DNA of 64,000 nucleotides from Jejubacter sp036620675 (GCA_036620675.1 JAZHEE010000004.1), one strand, 5' to 3'. Positions 26,023-34,799 are shown, counted from the stretch's first letter. Translations and numbers: made by a program. The notes: generated from the sequence alone by a model not told the origin.

Positions 26023-26853
26023 TTACTGGGCGCTAAAGGTATCGGGATCCGGCCCCAGACGTTTACCGCTATCGAGCTGTGCGATATCGCCCAGTTCGTC
26101 TTTATCCAGCCGGAAGTCCCAGACATCGAAGTTGTCAGCGATACGCGATGGCGTGACCGATTTGGGAATCACCACCAGCCCGTTGTCCAGGTGCCAGCGA
26201 ATCACGATCTGCGCCGGCGATTTTCCATATTTTTTCGCCAGATCGACAATCACTTTTTTGTCGAAGACCCCTTCGCCGCCCTGAGCCAGCGGGCTCCAGG
26301 ATTCGGTCTGAATATTATGCGTCGCGTTCCAGGCATGGAGTTCGCGCTGCTGGAGCAGGGGATGTAGCTCAATCTGGTTGATAACCGGCAGCGTTCCGGT
26401 CTCCTCTTTCAGTCGCTGCAGATGCGGGATATTAAAGTTGCAGACGCCAATGCTTTTCACCAGGCCCTGTTTTTGCAGGTCGATCATGCCTTCCCAGGCG
26501 CTGACGTAATGATCCTTTGCAGGAACCGGCCAGTGCATAAGGTACAGATCGAGGTAGTCGAGCTGTAGCTTTTCCAGACTCGTCTCCAGAGCCTGTTGAG
26601 GATGCTGCTGGTCGGCGTTCCACAGTTTGGTGGTGATGAACAGCTCATCACGTGCGACGCCAGCGCTCTTCAGGGCTTGTCCCACGCCTTCCTCGTTGTG
26701 ATAGGCGGTGGCGGTATCAATGGAGCGATAGCCGACCTCCAGCGCCTTATGTATGGCCGTGATTACCTCGTCGTGGCTCGCTTTCCATACGCCGAGCCCC
26801 AACTGCGGCATCAGATTCCCGTCCTTTAATTTGATTAGGGTTGGATTTGCCAT
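26023..26853 (-). CDS. dkgA: DkgA, 2,5-diketo-D-gluconate/methylglyoxal reductase (aldo-keto reductase)
   Basis: NADPH-dependent aldo-keto reductase (E. coli YqhE) that reduces 2,5-diketo-D-gluconate, methylglyoxal and furfural. The 276-residue product has the AKR tetrad regions RSIDTATAYHNEEGVGQAL (Asp, Tyr) and LYLMHWPVP (His), and the NADP-binding VVIPKSVTPSRI. E. coli has 275 aa. It lies downstream of yqhD on the same strand, as in the YqhC-regulated yqhD-dkgA operon, but here a tandem repeat array separates them. Confidence 0.95.
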   Translation of the reverse strand: MANPTLIKLKDGNLMPQLGLGVWKASHDEVITAIHKALEVGYRSIDTATAYHNEEGVGQALKSAGVARDELFITTKLWNADQQHPQQALETSLEKLQLDYLDLYLMHWPVPAKDHYVSAWEGMIDLQKQGLVKSIGVCNFNIPHLQRLKEETGTLPVINQIELHPLLQQRELHAWNATHNIQTESWSPLAQGGEGVFDKKVIVDLAKKYGKSPAQIVIRWHLDNGLVVIPKSVTPSRIADNFDVWDFRLDKDELGDIAQLDSGKRLGPDPDTFSAQ

Positions 26854-26903
26854 CTGTTCCTCCTGTAAGCATCGGAGCCGGAAGGTGTCCGGCGGCAGGG
26901 GAT

Positions 26904-27138
26904 CCCCTCACCCCGGCCCTCTCCCAAAGGGAGAGGGGGAAAACCAGCGAGTTCCCACTCCCCACAAGGGGGGGGGAGAAAACTACCAGTTCCTTCTCCC
27001 CACAAAGGAGAGGAGAAAACTACCAGTTCCTTCTCTCCATAAGGGAGAGGAGAAAACTACCAGTTCCTTCTCCCTACAAGGGAGAGGAGAAAACTACCAG
27101 TTCCCTCTCCCCTCTGGGGAGAGGGTTAGGGTGAGGGG
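26904..27138. repeat. Tandem array of 37-bp hairpin units between yqhD and dkgA, bounded by inverted repeats
   Basis: Units begin AAAACTACCAGTTCC at 26979, 27016, 27053 and 27090, exactly 37 bp apart, with a diverged 39-bp unit at 26940. Each unit holds a small hairpin of the type TTCTCC-n-GGAGAGG. The array is flanked by a 22-bp inverted repeat, CCCCTCACCCCGGCCCTCTC at 26904 and its counterpart ending GGTTAGGGTGAGGGG at 27138. The 340-bp gap between the two co-oriented genes holds only this array. Similar CCCTCACCCCGGCCCTCTCC sequence recurs at 33820-33841. Confidence 0.9.
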
Positions 27139-27193
27139 AAACATACCTGCCTGATTATTAATTCTGGACCAAATACCCGAAAACGAAAGTGCC

Positions 27194-28357
27194 TTAACGG
27201 GCCGCTTCGTAGATACGGCGGCTGACGTCCAGAGTGATATCGCCATGTTCGCCAAGCTGGGTCATGCCGTGTTCTTCCAGCTTCGCCAGCAGCGCTGGAA
27301 TGCTGCTGCCATCCAGACCGTAGTCGCTCATCCGGGTCGCAACCCCCATCCGCTCGAAGAAATTGCGGGTAGCGGCGATAGCGGCGTCGATGCGCTGTTC
27401 GTCGTCACCATCAGAGATATTCCAGACCCGCTGCGCATACTGCAGCAGTTTATCGTGTTTGCTGTCGCGTTTTTCATTCAGCAGCGACGGCAGGACAATA
27501 GCCAGAGTCTGGGCGTGATCCAGACCGTGCATGGCGGTCAGCTCGTGACCCAGCATATGGGTGGCCCAGTCCTGGGGAACCCCGGCGCCGATCAGTCCAT
27601 TCAGCGCCATGGTGGCGCCCCACATCAGGTTGGCGCGCACGTCATAGTTTTCCGGTTCGGCCAGCGCACGTGGGCCTTCTTCGATCAGAGTCTGCAAAAT
27701 GCCTTCGGCGAAACGGTCCTGGATTTTGGCGTTCACGGGCCAGGTCAGATACTGCTCTATAGTGTGAACGAAAGCGTCCACCACCCCGTTGGCCACCTGG
27801 CGCGGCGGCAGGGTATAAGTGTAGACCGGATCGAGCACGGCGAAGCGTGGCTGGACGTGCGGCGACTTAAAGGCCCGCTTATCGCCGGTCGCACGTCGGG
27901 AAATCACTGCGCCCTGGTTGGATTCCGAACCGGTAGCCGGCAGCGTCAGCACCGAACCCAGCGCGATAGCGCTATGGATCTCGCTGCCGTAGTTTTCCAG
28001 AATCTGCCACGGATCGACCCCTTCAGGGTAGCGGGCCGCGGCGGCGATAAATTTGGTGCCGTCCAGTACCGAACCGCCGCCGACCGCCAGCAGGAAGTCG
28101 ATATTCTGCTGACGTACCTGCTCCACGGCCTTCATCAGAGTCTCGTAGGCGGGATTAGGTTCGATACCGCTAAATTCATGGACTTCCAGGCCTTTCAGCG
28201 CATCGTACACCTGGTCGAGTACGCCATTTTTCTTAACGCTGCCGCCACCGTAAGTAATTAGCACCCGGGCGTCGGCCGGGATTTGTTCGCGCAGGTCGGC
28301 AATAGCGCCTTTGCCGAACAGAATGCGGGTCGGAGTATGAAGATCGAAATTATTCAT
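27194..28357 (-). CDS. yqhD: YqhD, NADPH-dependent aldehyde reductase/alcohol dehydrogenase
   Basis: Iron/zinc-type group III alcohol dehydrogenase that reduces many toxic short aldehydes, including those from lipid peroxidation. Length 387 aa equals E. coli. Metal ligands Asp194 and His198 are in VVDAFVHTIEQYL; further His ligands lie in HMLGHELTAMHGLDHAQTL. The NADPH site GGGSVLDGTKFIAAAARY is at residues 93-110. Divergent from its activator gene yqhC; dkgA follows on the same strand. Confidence 0.96.
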   Translation of the reverse strand: MNNFDLHTPTRILFGKGAIADLREQIPADARVLITYGGGSVKKNGVLDQVYDALKGLEVHEFSGIEPNPAYETLMKAVEQVRQQNIDFLLAVGGGSVLDGTKFIAAAARYPEGVDPWQILENYGSEIHSAIALGSVLTLPATGSESNQGAVISRRATGDKRAFKSPHVQPRFAVLDPVYTYTLPPRQVANGVVDAFVHTIEQYLTWPVNAKIQDRFAEGILQTLIEEGPRALAEPENYDVRANLMWGATMALNGLIGAGVPQDWATHMLGHELTAMHGLDHAQTLAIVLPSLLNEKRDSKHDKLLQYAQRVWNISDGDDEQRIDAAIAATRNFFERMGVATRMSDYGLDGSSIPALLAKLEEHGMTQLGEHGDITLDVSRRIYEAAR

Positions 28358-28530
28358 GGTGAATTCCCGTCTGGTTCAAAAAAGTATGGCGTTATTTTGC
28401 GGCTCCGGCGGCCTTCGCCTCAATGCTCATTTCTGCCTTTGTCTTGCCTGTTTCTCCAGGAATGTAGAGAAAGCACCAGATTTTATGCACAATGTCAGTC
28501 GAGCGAGAATCGCGGGAAGGGGGCAGTGAA

Positions 28531-29475
28531 ATGGCGCATACGGCAATCTGTCAACAGCTGGCAGAAAGAATTAATATTTTGAAAAACAATGAAAAAATAT
28601 CGGAGGATAGCGTGCCGGGATTATCGCTGATGTACGGTACCGCACCGCATCCCCGGGCGCCTGTTGTATACCAGCCGGGTATCATTTTTCTCTTTTCCGG
28701 GCATAAAACAGGCTATCTTAATGGTCGGGTTTTTCAGTACAGCGCCAGCGACTACCTGCTGCTGACGGTGCCGCTGCCGTTCGAATGCGAGACCCTCGCT
28801 ACCCCGGAACAGCCCCTGGCGGGAATGCGCATTAATGTAGATATCGCACAGCTCCAGGAATTGCTGATCGAAATTGGCGAAGATCCCGCTTTTCAGCCGC
28901 AGCCGGTGGTCAGCGGCATTAACCCCACGCCGCTGACCGAAGATATACTCTGTGCCGCGGAACGGCTGCTGGACGTGCTGGAAAACCCGCTACAGGCCCG
29001 GGTACTGGGGCGTCAGATTATCCGTGAAATCCTGTTCTATGTACTGACTGGCCCCAGCGGAGGCGCGTTTATTCAGCTTTCCAGCCGTCAGAGCCATTTC
29101 AACCTGATCGGTCGGGTGCTACGGCGCATAGAGACTCGCTATATGGAAAGCCTCAGCGTCGATCAGATGGCGGCGGAGGCCAATATGAGCGTTTCGGCGT
29201 TCCACCACAACTTTAAGGCGGTGACCAGTACTTCACCGCTTCAGTATCTGAAGAGCTGGCGGTTGCATAAGGCGCGAATGCTGATGTTGCACGATGGCGT
29301 AAAGGCCAGCGCGGCGGCGATGCAGGTGGGGTATGAAAGCCCTTCCCAGTTTAGTCGTGAATTTAAGCGTTATTTCGGTGCCACGCCGCAGCGGGAAGTG
29401 GAGAAAATGCGGAGCATGCCGCCGCTGCCGGAAGGCGAAGCGACGGCGCGCAGAGGGAATCAGGAGCGGGCGTAG
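28531..29475 (+). CDS. yqhC: YqhC, AraC-family activator of yqhD-dkgA
   Basis: Aldehyde-responsive transcription activator. N-terminal AraC-type ligand domain (about residues 20-170), then two helix-turn-helix motifs: LSVDQMAAEANMSVSAFHHNF and the second ending GYESPSQFSREFKRYFG. The start at 28531 (MAHTAICQQLAERI) has a GGAAGGGGG site seven bases upstream; an ATG 13 codons earlier is possible. 314 aa from this start. The 173-bp divergent spacer with yqhD should hold its binding sites. Its 3' end overlaps the convergent yghB by 16 bp. Confidence 0.92.
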   Translation: MAHTAICQQLAERINILKNNEKISEDSVPGLSLMYGTAPHPRAPVVYQPGIIFLFSGHKTGYLNGRVFQYSASDYLLLTVPLPFECETLATPEQPLAGMRINVDIAQLQELLIEIGEDPAFQPQPVVSGINPTPLTEDILCAAERLLDVLENPLQARVLGRQIIREILFYVLTGPSGGAFIQLSSRQSHFNLIGRVLRRIETRYMESLSVDQMAAEANMSVSAFHHNFKAVTSTSPLQYLKSWRLHKARMLMLHDGVKASAAAMQVGYESPSQFSREFKRYFGATPQREVEKMRSMPPLPEGEATARRGNQERA

Positions 29476-30119
29476 CGTTTTTTCAGAATTACCGCCAACG
29501 CGCTGACCAGCCCGGCGACCAGCAGGACTACCGGCAACACCATCAGGAAGGTCATCACCTGTTCTTCATGGTGCTGTACGAAGGGCACCAGGCCCAGCGC
29601 ATAGCCGAAACTGGTGACCACCACCACCCACAGCAGCCCGCTCAGCCAGTTAAAGAGCTGGAAACGGCGGTTCGACAGGCCGGAAAGCCCCGCCAGGGTC
29701 GGCAGCAGGGTGCGAACGAAAGCCAGAAAGCGGCCCGCCAGCAGCGCCAGCAGCCCGTGACGGTCAAACATTCGGGTGGCGCGCTGATGGTAATGCAGAG
29801 GCAACTGCTCCAGCCAGCCCTGAACGATGCGGGTATTGCCCAGCCAGCGCCCCTGGAGGTAGCTCAGCCAGCAGCCCAGGCTGGCGGCGATGGTCAGTAA
29901 CAGAATCGTGGGGACGAACCCCATCACGCCCCGGCTAATCAGGGCTCCCGCCAGAATCAGCAGGCTATCGCCCGGCAGGAAAGAGGCGGGCAGCAGACCG
30001 TTTTCCAGAAACAGCGTGACGAACATGACGAAATAAACGAAGCCCACCACGTGGGGATCCGCAAGCGCGGTAAAGTCATGTTGCCAGAGCGCGGCGACGA
30101 TATTCTCTATAACGGTCAT
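29460..30119 (-). CDS. yghB: YghB, DedA-family inner-membrane protein
   Basis: DedA (SNARE-associated/VTT domain) protein; E. coli YghB and YqjA act redundantly in cell division, Tat export and proton-motive-force homeostasis, probably through lipid or ion transport. Length 219 aa equals E. coli. Hydrophobic segments alternate with the conserved ENGLLPASFLPGDSLLILAG and GRFLAFVRTLLPTLAGLS (the membrane-embedded Glu/Asp and Arg residues of the family). Convergent with yqhC, overlapping its last codons; metC lies upstream on the same strand. Confidence 0.95.
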   Translation of the reverse strand: MTVIENIVAALWQHDFTALADPHVVGFVYFVMFVTLFLENGLLPASFLPGDSLLILAGALISRGVMGFVPTILLLTIAASLGCWLSYLQGRWLGNTRIVQGWLEQLPLHYHQRATRMFDRHGLLALLAGRFLAFVRTLLPTLAGLSGLSNRRFQLFNWLSGLLWVVVVTSFGYALGLVPFVQHHEEQVMTFLMVLPVVLLVAGLVSALAVILKKRYARS

Positions 30120-30257
30120 GGGTGTTCCTGTGGAAAGAGCGAACTGCGTGTCGGGGGCTATTGTAACCGGAAAAATCCCAGGAGCGGTGGCCCTGGGGCA
30201 ATAAAATGCAGAAACTTTGACCCAGGGTGTTCATTACCGCGTCCACCAGCGGAAAGC

Positions 30258-31445
30258 TTACGTGATACGGGCGAATCCCGCGGCTAAATCCGCAATTAAA
30301 TCTTCAACGTTTTCTAAACCGATGTGCAATCTGACCAGGGTGCCGCTGAAGTCGGGTTGACCGCCCGGGCGAATAGCCGCCAGCTCTTCCGGCTGGTTCG
30401 CGAGAATAAGCGACTCGAAGCCGCCCCAGGAATAGGCCATGGAAAAATGTTGGAAGTGGTCAAGGAACTGCGCCATGGCGGCATCGTCGAGCCGTTTCTT
30501 CAGAACGAAAGAGAACAGGCCGCTACAGCCCAGAAAATCGCGTTTCCAGAATTGGTGTCCCGGACTCTGGGGCAGGGCCGGATGGTTTACCCGCGCCACC
30601 TGGGGCTGTTCGGCCAGCCACTGCGCCACGGCGATACTACTCTCCTGGTGCTGGCGCAGGCGCACCGCCAGAGTGCGCAGGCCGCGGCTGGTCACGTAGG
30701 CCGTATCTGCATCCACCATCTGGCCCATCAGATAGGCGTTTTCCCGCAGCTGTTCCCAGCAGCGCTCGTTCGCCACCGCCGTACCGATCATGGCGTCTGA
30801 ATGGCCCACCAGATATTTGGTTCCGGCCTGAATCGAGATGTCGATACCGTGCTCCAGCGCGTTAAACAGCACCCCGGCAGACCAGGTGTTATCGATCATA
30901 ATGACGGCGCCCGGCGCCTTGCGGCGTACCGCGCGCACAATGGCGGGGATATCCTGAACTTCCATGGTGATAGATCCAGGGGATTCGAGGAAGACAATGC
31001 GGGTATTGGGCTGCACCAGATCGGCAATGTTTTCGCCCACCATGGGATCAAACCAACTGGTGGTCACGCCCAGCTTCGCCAGAATTCGGGTACACAGATC
31101 CTGCGTAGGCTCATAGGCGCTGTTGGTCACCAGGATATGGTCACCCTGTTCCACAAAAGCGAGGATAGTATTGGCTACCGCTGCCGCGCCGCAGGGGAAC
31201 AGCGCGCAGCCCGCTCCCCCTTCCAGTTCACACATCGCCTCCTGGAGCGAGAAATGCGTCAGAGTACCGCGACGCCCATAGAACAGCTCGCCGTCGGCGC
31301 GGCCTTTGGTGGCGCGTTTTTTCTGTTCCACGCTGTCGAATACCAGCGAAGAGGCGCGCTGAACCACGCTGTTGACCGCGCCCTGGGTATAGCGTTTACG
31401 CCGGCCGGTATGCACCAGGGTGGTTTCGATATGCTGCTTTGTCAT
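30258..31445 (-). CDS. metC: MetC, cystathionine beta-lyase
   Basis: PLP enzyme that splits cystathionine to homocysteine, ammonia and pyruvate in methionine synthesis. PLP lysine in SIQAGTKYLVGHSDAM; conserved YGRRGTLTHFSLQ and LESPGSITMEVQD. Of three in-frame ATGs the one at 31445 is chosen (GGGG six bases upstream), giving 395 aa as in E. coli. Two adjacent MetJ-box-like octamers lie 15-30 bp upstream. Divergent from exbB. Confidence 0.95.
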   Translation of the reverse strand: MTKQHIETTLVHTGRRKRYTQGAVNSVVQRASSLVFDSVEQKKRATKGRADGELFYGRRGTLTHFSLQEAMCELEGGAGCALFPCGAAAVANTILAFVEQGDHILVTNSAYEPTQDLCTRILAKLGVTTSWFDPMVGENIADLVQPNTRIVFLESPGSITMEVQDIPAIVRAVRRKAPGAVIMIDNTWSAGVLFNALEHGIDISIQAGTKYLVGHSDAMIGTAVANERCWEQLRENAYLMGQMVDADTAYVTSRGLRTLAVRLRQHQESSIAVAQWLAEQPQVARVNHPALPQSPGHQFWKRDFLGCSGLFSFVLKKRLDDAAMAQFLDHFQHFSMAYSWGGFESLILANQPEELAAIRPGGQPDFSGTLVRLHIGLENVEDLIADLAAGFARIT

Positions 31446-31459
31446 TGTCATCCCCATCT

Positions 31460-31475
31460 TTACGTCTGGATGTCC
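31460..31475 (-). promoter_or_regulatory. Two adjacent MetJ-box-like octamers at metC
   Basis: TTACGTCT and GGATGTCC match the met box AGACGTCT at 6 and 5 of 8 positions and abut each other, as in known MetJ operators. They lie just before the metC start. Repression by MetJ/SAM is inferred from the known metC regulation in E. coli. Confidence 0.6.
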
Positions 31476-31597
31476 AAAATAAGCTAGCGGGACTTTGAGT
31501 GCAATGGGCCAGAAGACGAAAGGGTGAACGCTTCCCGTTTTTTACTGCGTGAGCGCAAGGAAAATGAGGACAAAGTACGTCAGCATGTAAATACTAA

Positions 31598-31612
31598 TGA
31601 GAACTACTATCA
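31598..31612 (+). promoter_or_regulatory. Fur box upstream of exbB
   Basis: TGAGAACTACTATCA matches the 7-1-7 Fur consensus TGATAAT-N-ATTATCA at 12 of 14 fixed positions, 65 bp upstream of the exbB start. Fur control of exbBD is established in E. coli. Confidence 0.65.
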
Positions 31613-31676
31613 ATTCGAAGCCGTTTTGGTATTATTACGAACAGTTTTTCTCTAAATTTTGTCCTGGAGAGTTAGT

Positions 31677-32411
31677 GTGACAGAGAATTTGATGCAGACG
31701 GATCTCTCCGTCATGGGTATGTATCATCATGCCGATATCGTCGTAAAGATAGTGATGATCGGCCTGATTCTGGCGTCAGTGGTCACCTGGGCCATCTTCT
31801 TCAGCAAGGGAGCCACCATGCTGAAGCAGAAGAGCCGTCTCAGGCGTGAACAACAGGCTCTGGCCGATGCCCGTTCGCTGGAAGAAGCGAGCGAAAAAGC
31901 GGCTTCTTTTGGAAACGGCAGTCTCTCCGCTCTGCTTCTTCAGGAAGCGCAGAACGAACTGGAACTCTCCGCAGGCAGCGAAGATAACGAAGGAATTAAA
32001 GAGCGTACAGGCTTCCGCCTGGAGCGGCGTGTGGCTTCCGTTGGTCGCCTGATGGGGCGTGGTAATGGCTATCTGGCCACTATCGGCGCTATCTCTCCGT
32101 TTGTGGGGCTGTTTGGTACCGTATGGGGGATCATGAACAGCTTCATTGGTATCGCCCAAACCCAGACCACCAATCTGGCCGTTGTGGCGCCGGGTATCGC
32201 GGAAGCGCTGTTGGCCACGGCTATCGGCCTGGTAGCGGCGATTCCTGCGGTGGTTATCTACAACATCTTCGCCCGCACCATCGGTAACTTTAAAGCCGCA
32301 CTGGGTGACGTGGCGGCGCAGGTGCTGCTGCTGCAAAGCCGTGACCTTGACCTGGAGGCGACCGCGGCAAACCGCCCGGTACAGTCGGCCCGTAAACTGC
32401 GTGTAGGTTGA
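31677..32411 (+). CDS. exbB: ExbB, TonB-system proton channel subunit
   Basis: Pentameric inner-membrane subunit that with ExbD uses the proton-motive force to energise TonB for iron-siderophore and B12 uptake. Three transmembrane helices are seen: near residues 17-40 (IVVKIVMIGLILASVVTWA), and two in the C-terminal half (YLATIGAISPFVGLFGTVWG; ALLATAIGLVAAIPAVVIYN). Start taken at GTG 31677 (MTENLMQTDLSV), six bases after TGGAGA; this gives 244 aa as in E. coli. exbD follows after 6 bp. Confidence 0.96.
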   Translation: MTENLMQTDLSVMGMYHHADIVVKIVMIGLILASVVTWAIFFSKGATMLKQKSRLRREQQALADARSLEEASEKAASFGNGSLSALLLQEAQNELELSAGSEDNEGIKERTGFRLERRVASVGRLMGRGNGYLATIGAISPFVGLFGTVWGIMNSFIGIAQTQTTNLAVVAPGIAEALLATAIGLVAAIPAVVIYNIFARTIGNFKAALGDVAAQVLLLQSRDLDLEATAANRPVQSARKLRVG

Positions 32412-32417
32412 TACGCT

Positions 32418-32840
32418 ATGGCGATGCACTTTAACGAAAATGTCGATAACGACGGCGAAATGCATGACATCAACGTCACGCCCTTTATCGACGTGATGCT
32501 GGTGCTGCTCATCATCTTCATGGTGGCGGCGCCGCTGGCGACGGTGGACGTGAAGGTTAACCTGCCGGCGTCCAGCAGTAAGCCGGAGCCGCGCCCGGAA
32601 AAACCGGTCTACCTGTCGGTGAAAGCGGACAACAGCATGTTTCTTGGTGACGATGCCGTCACCAAAGAGAATATGGTCAATGCCCTGAACACCATGACGC
32701 AGGGCAAGAAGGACACCACCATCTTCTTCCGCGCGGATAAAAGCGTGAACTACGAAACCATGATGGACGTAATGGATACGCTGCGCCAGGCAGGCTATCT
32801 CAAAATAGGTCTGGTGGGACAGGAAGTTTCCCATAAGTAG
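32418..32840 (+). CDS. exbD: ExbD, TonB-system subunit
   Basis: Partner of ExbB: a single transmembrane helix with the essential proton-carrying Asp25 (NVTPFIDVMLVLLIIFMV) and a periplasmic domain contacting TonB. 140 aa (E. coli 141). Six-bp spacing from exbB indicates one operon, which ends at a strong terminator. Confidence 0.97.
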   Translation: MAMHFNENVDNDGEMHDINVTPFIDVMLVLLIIFMVAAPLATVDVKVNLPASSSKPEPRPEKPVYLSVKADNSMFLGDDAVTKENMVNALNTMTQGKKDTTIFFRADKSVNYETMMDVMDTLRQAGYLKIGLVGQEVSHK

Positions 32841-32863
32841 CGGTTTTTTAGCGTTAAAACTGT

Positions 32864-32894
32864 AAACCCCGGCACTGAATGCCGGGGTTTTTTT
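32864..32894 (+). terminator. Rho-independent terminator after exbD
   Basis: AAACCCCGGCA-CTGAA-TGCCGGGGTTT followed by further T residues, 23 bp after the exbD stop. Confidence 0.93.
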
Positions 32895-32935
32895 ATGGTT
32901 CATCGCGGATTGGCGTGAAGCTGAAGTTACCGGTG

Positions 32936-33228
32936 GCTGTCCTGTCTTCCGGGTGAGTATGTCGCGCAGGAGAAGCTTCCGTTCACCTTGAGGTGATTTT
33001 TTATATGCCGGTTGCGGAACCGGTGAATCGACAGTGATGTGCCGTATTCCGGAGAAATATGCCGCGCCGGCGGAGGTTCCGTTCACCTTAAGGTGATTTT
33101 TTATATGCCGGTTGCGGAACCGGTGAATCAACAGTGATGTGCCGTATTTCGGAGAAATATGTCACGTTGGCGAAGGTTCCGTTCACCTTAAGGGTATTTT
33201 TATATGTCGGTTGCGGAACCGGTGAACG
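32936..33228. repeat. Three tandem copies of a 100-bp repeat
   Basis: Copies begin near 32936 (diverged 5' half), 33036 and 33136; the marker TTCCGTTCACC occurs at 32977, 33077 and 33177, exactly 100 bp apart. Each copy has two hairpins: TCACC-TTAA-GGTGA and CCGGTT-GCGG-AACCGG. Copies 2 and 3 differ at only a few positions; copy 3 has a 1-bp deletion. No reading frame is conserved between copies. Confidence 0.9.
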
Positions 33229-33905
33229 GGCCAGGGGCTCAGATGCCGCCCCTGACAACCCCGCTTTCCGGCGTGAAAATCGCCGCTGTCGCGGGCCCCT
33301 GCGTATTCCCGCCAGCCGGGCGGGTCGGGCGTGACTCCACGTCCTTGTGCCGCACGCCCTCAGCCCGACGTCCTGTCGGGCTGACCCTGGCTGCCGTGAA
33401 TACTCCGGCGATTTTCAGGCCGGAGTGTCATCGCCTTTAACCTTCTGCCCTGATTAATCAGAGCTGGCATCATTTGAAAAAACAGACTGAAGCGACGAGG
33501 GGCTTATATCCCGGCTTAAAAAACGCCGTAGCGTTCACGCAGGGCCGGAGGAGCGACAGGATGTCGCGACAGGGCAAGGCCGCCTGGGATGGCGACTCTT
33601 GCCCGTTCCGAAAAGCCCGGCGTGATAAGCGAAGGGGCCCCGAAGGGCGTTTTTTAGCGCCGGGGAGCCCGGGTCGCCAGGGGAGCGGCGACTGAGCCCC
33701 CCTGGCCCGTTCACCGGCGGTGGATTAACAGAGAAGCAATCACGCAAAGTGAACGGAACCGCCCACCGCATCGTCATATTCTGCCGCTTCTCTGAAACCG
33801 GGCGCCGAAGCTGTCTGTCACCCTCACCCCGGCCCTCTCCCTGAAAGGAAGTGGGGCCCCAGTCCGCCGCATCATCATATTCTGCCGGTTTTTTGTTTCC
33901 GTTTT
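33229..33905. repeat. Non-coding mosaic of dispersed repeats between exbD and the FucR-like gene
   Basis: GC-rich stretch with no convincing gene. It holds an 8-bp-arm hairpin AGCCCGAC-GTCCT-GTCGGGCT (33362-33382), a block around GGCCGGAGGAGCGACAGGAT and GGGAGCCCGGGTCGCCAGGG (33540-33695) that I recognise as a dispersed enterobacterial repeat, a CCCTCACCCCGGCCCTCTCC copy (33820-33841, shared with the array at 26904), and CATATTCTGCC twice (33775 and 33876), also present at 63062. A 73-codon frame at 33474-33695 runs through the repeat and is probably fortuitous. Confidence 0.6.
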
Positions 33906-34027
33906 CGAACACTCCACGCTAATCCGCGCTGAACCTTTTTTATGGACATCGGACTTTAAGCCCGCGCGCTTTGACAGCGCCATCCCGTCACTACAGAATA
34001 ACGCCACAGGCTACCCGGGAGCGCGTT

Positions 34028-34738
34028 ATGAAGGAAGAACGACATCTGCGGATACTGAAACTGCTTGGCCAGCATGACTGGCTGGCGACCGATGTTCTGG
34101 CACGCGCCCTGGCAGTGAGCCAGGAGACGCTGCGCCGCGATCTGCGGGAGCTTCAACGTCAGGGAAAGATTCTGCGCAGCCATGGTCGGGCGCGCAGCCT
34201 GCTGGGGGGTACCTCTTATGCCGATCCGTTTCGCGCCCGCCAGAAGAGCCACTACGCCCGCAAGGCGGATATCGCGCGTCGGGCACTGCCCTGGATCGAC
34301 GAAGGCATCACGCTGGCGCTGGATGCCAGCACCACCAGCTGGTATTTGGCGCGTCAGCTTCCCGATCTCTCCCTGACGGTTTTCACTAACAGTCTGCGTA
34401 TCTGCCAGGCGCTGGAGCGTCGCCCGAATATCCGACTATTGCACAGCGGTGGCTGGCTCGATCGCGACAGCGCCTGCTATGAGAATCCTGCCCTGCTGGC
34501 GCTACTGCGCCATATCGACATTGACTTGTTTATTTTCTCCTGCCAGGGGGTGGATTCCGCAGGCGATATCTGGGATGTACAGGGCTGGAATGCGCGTTTT
34601 AAACAACTGCTGCTGGCCCGGGCGGGGCAGTCGCTGTTGCTGATGGATGCCAGCAAGCGCGGTCGCACCGGCGAGGTGTGTATCGGCTCTCTGAGCGGGG
34701 TGACGGCGCTTATTGATGACGCAAACCGCGCCCCGTAA
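34028..34738 (+). CDS. DeoR-family transcription regulator, FucR-like
   Basis: N-terminal DeoR helix-turn-helix (ERHLRILKLLGQHDW...VSQETLRRDLRELQRQGKI, residues about 3-45) and a C-terminal sugar-phosphate-sensing DeoRC domain (DIARRALPWIDEG, FTNSLRICQALERR, IDLFIFSCQGVDSAGDIWD). The pattern closely resembles FucR, the L-fucose operon activator, including RRDLRELQRQGKILRSHGRA, but no fuc genes are here, so the effector is unknown. ATG at 34028 gives 236 aa; the frame is open 19 codons upstream. It is convergent with yghZ, separated by 61 bp. Confidence 0.82.
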   Translation: MKEERHLRILKLLGQHDWLATDVLARALAVSQETLRRDLRELQRQGKILRSHGRARSLLGGTSYADPFRARQKSHYARKADIARRALPWIDEGITLALDASTTSWYLARQLPDLSLTVFTNSLRICQALERRPNIRLLHSGGWLDRDSACYENPALLALLRHIDIDLFIFSCQGVDSAGDIWDVQGWNARFKQLLLARAGQSLLLMDASKRGRTGEVCIGSLSGVTALIDDANRAP

Positions 34739-34799
34739 AGTTGGCCGCCACGTCACGAAAAAACAGCGTGGCGGCCACAGCGTTTCAGGCATGCAGGAA

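Noticed and set aside
26753..27154. Plus-strand frames through the 37-bp array
   Set aside because: The period of 37 is not a multiple of three and the repeated peptides change frame between units; antisense to the yqhD-dkgA direction.
31776..33131. Minus-strand open frame of 451 codons across exbB, exbD and the tandem repeats
   Set aside because: Antisense to two certain genes and extended through the 100-bp repeats and terminator; composition is that of a shadow frame.
33474..33695. 73-codon plus-strand frame in the mosaic repeat
   Set aside because: It lies wholly inside a dispersed non-coding repeat, has no ribosome-binding site and a composition set by the repeat.
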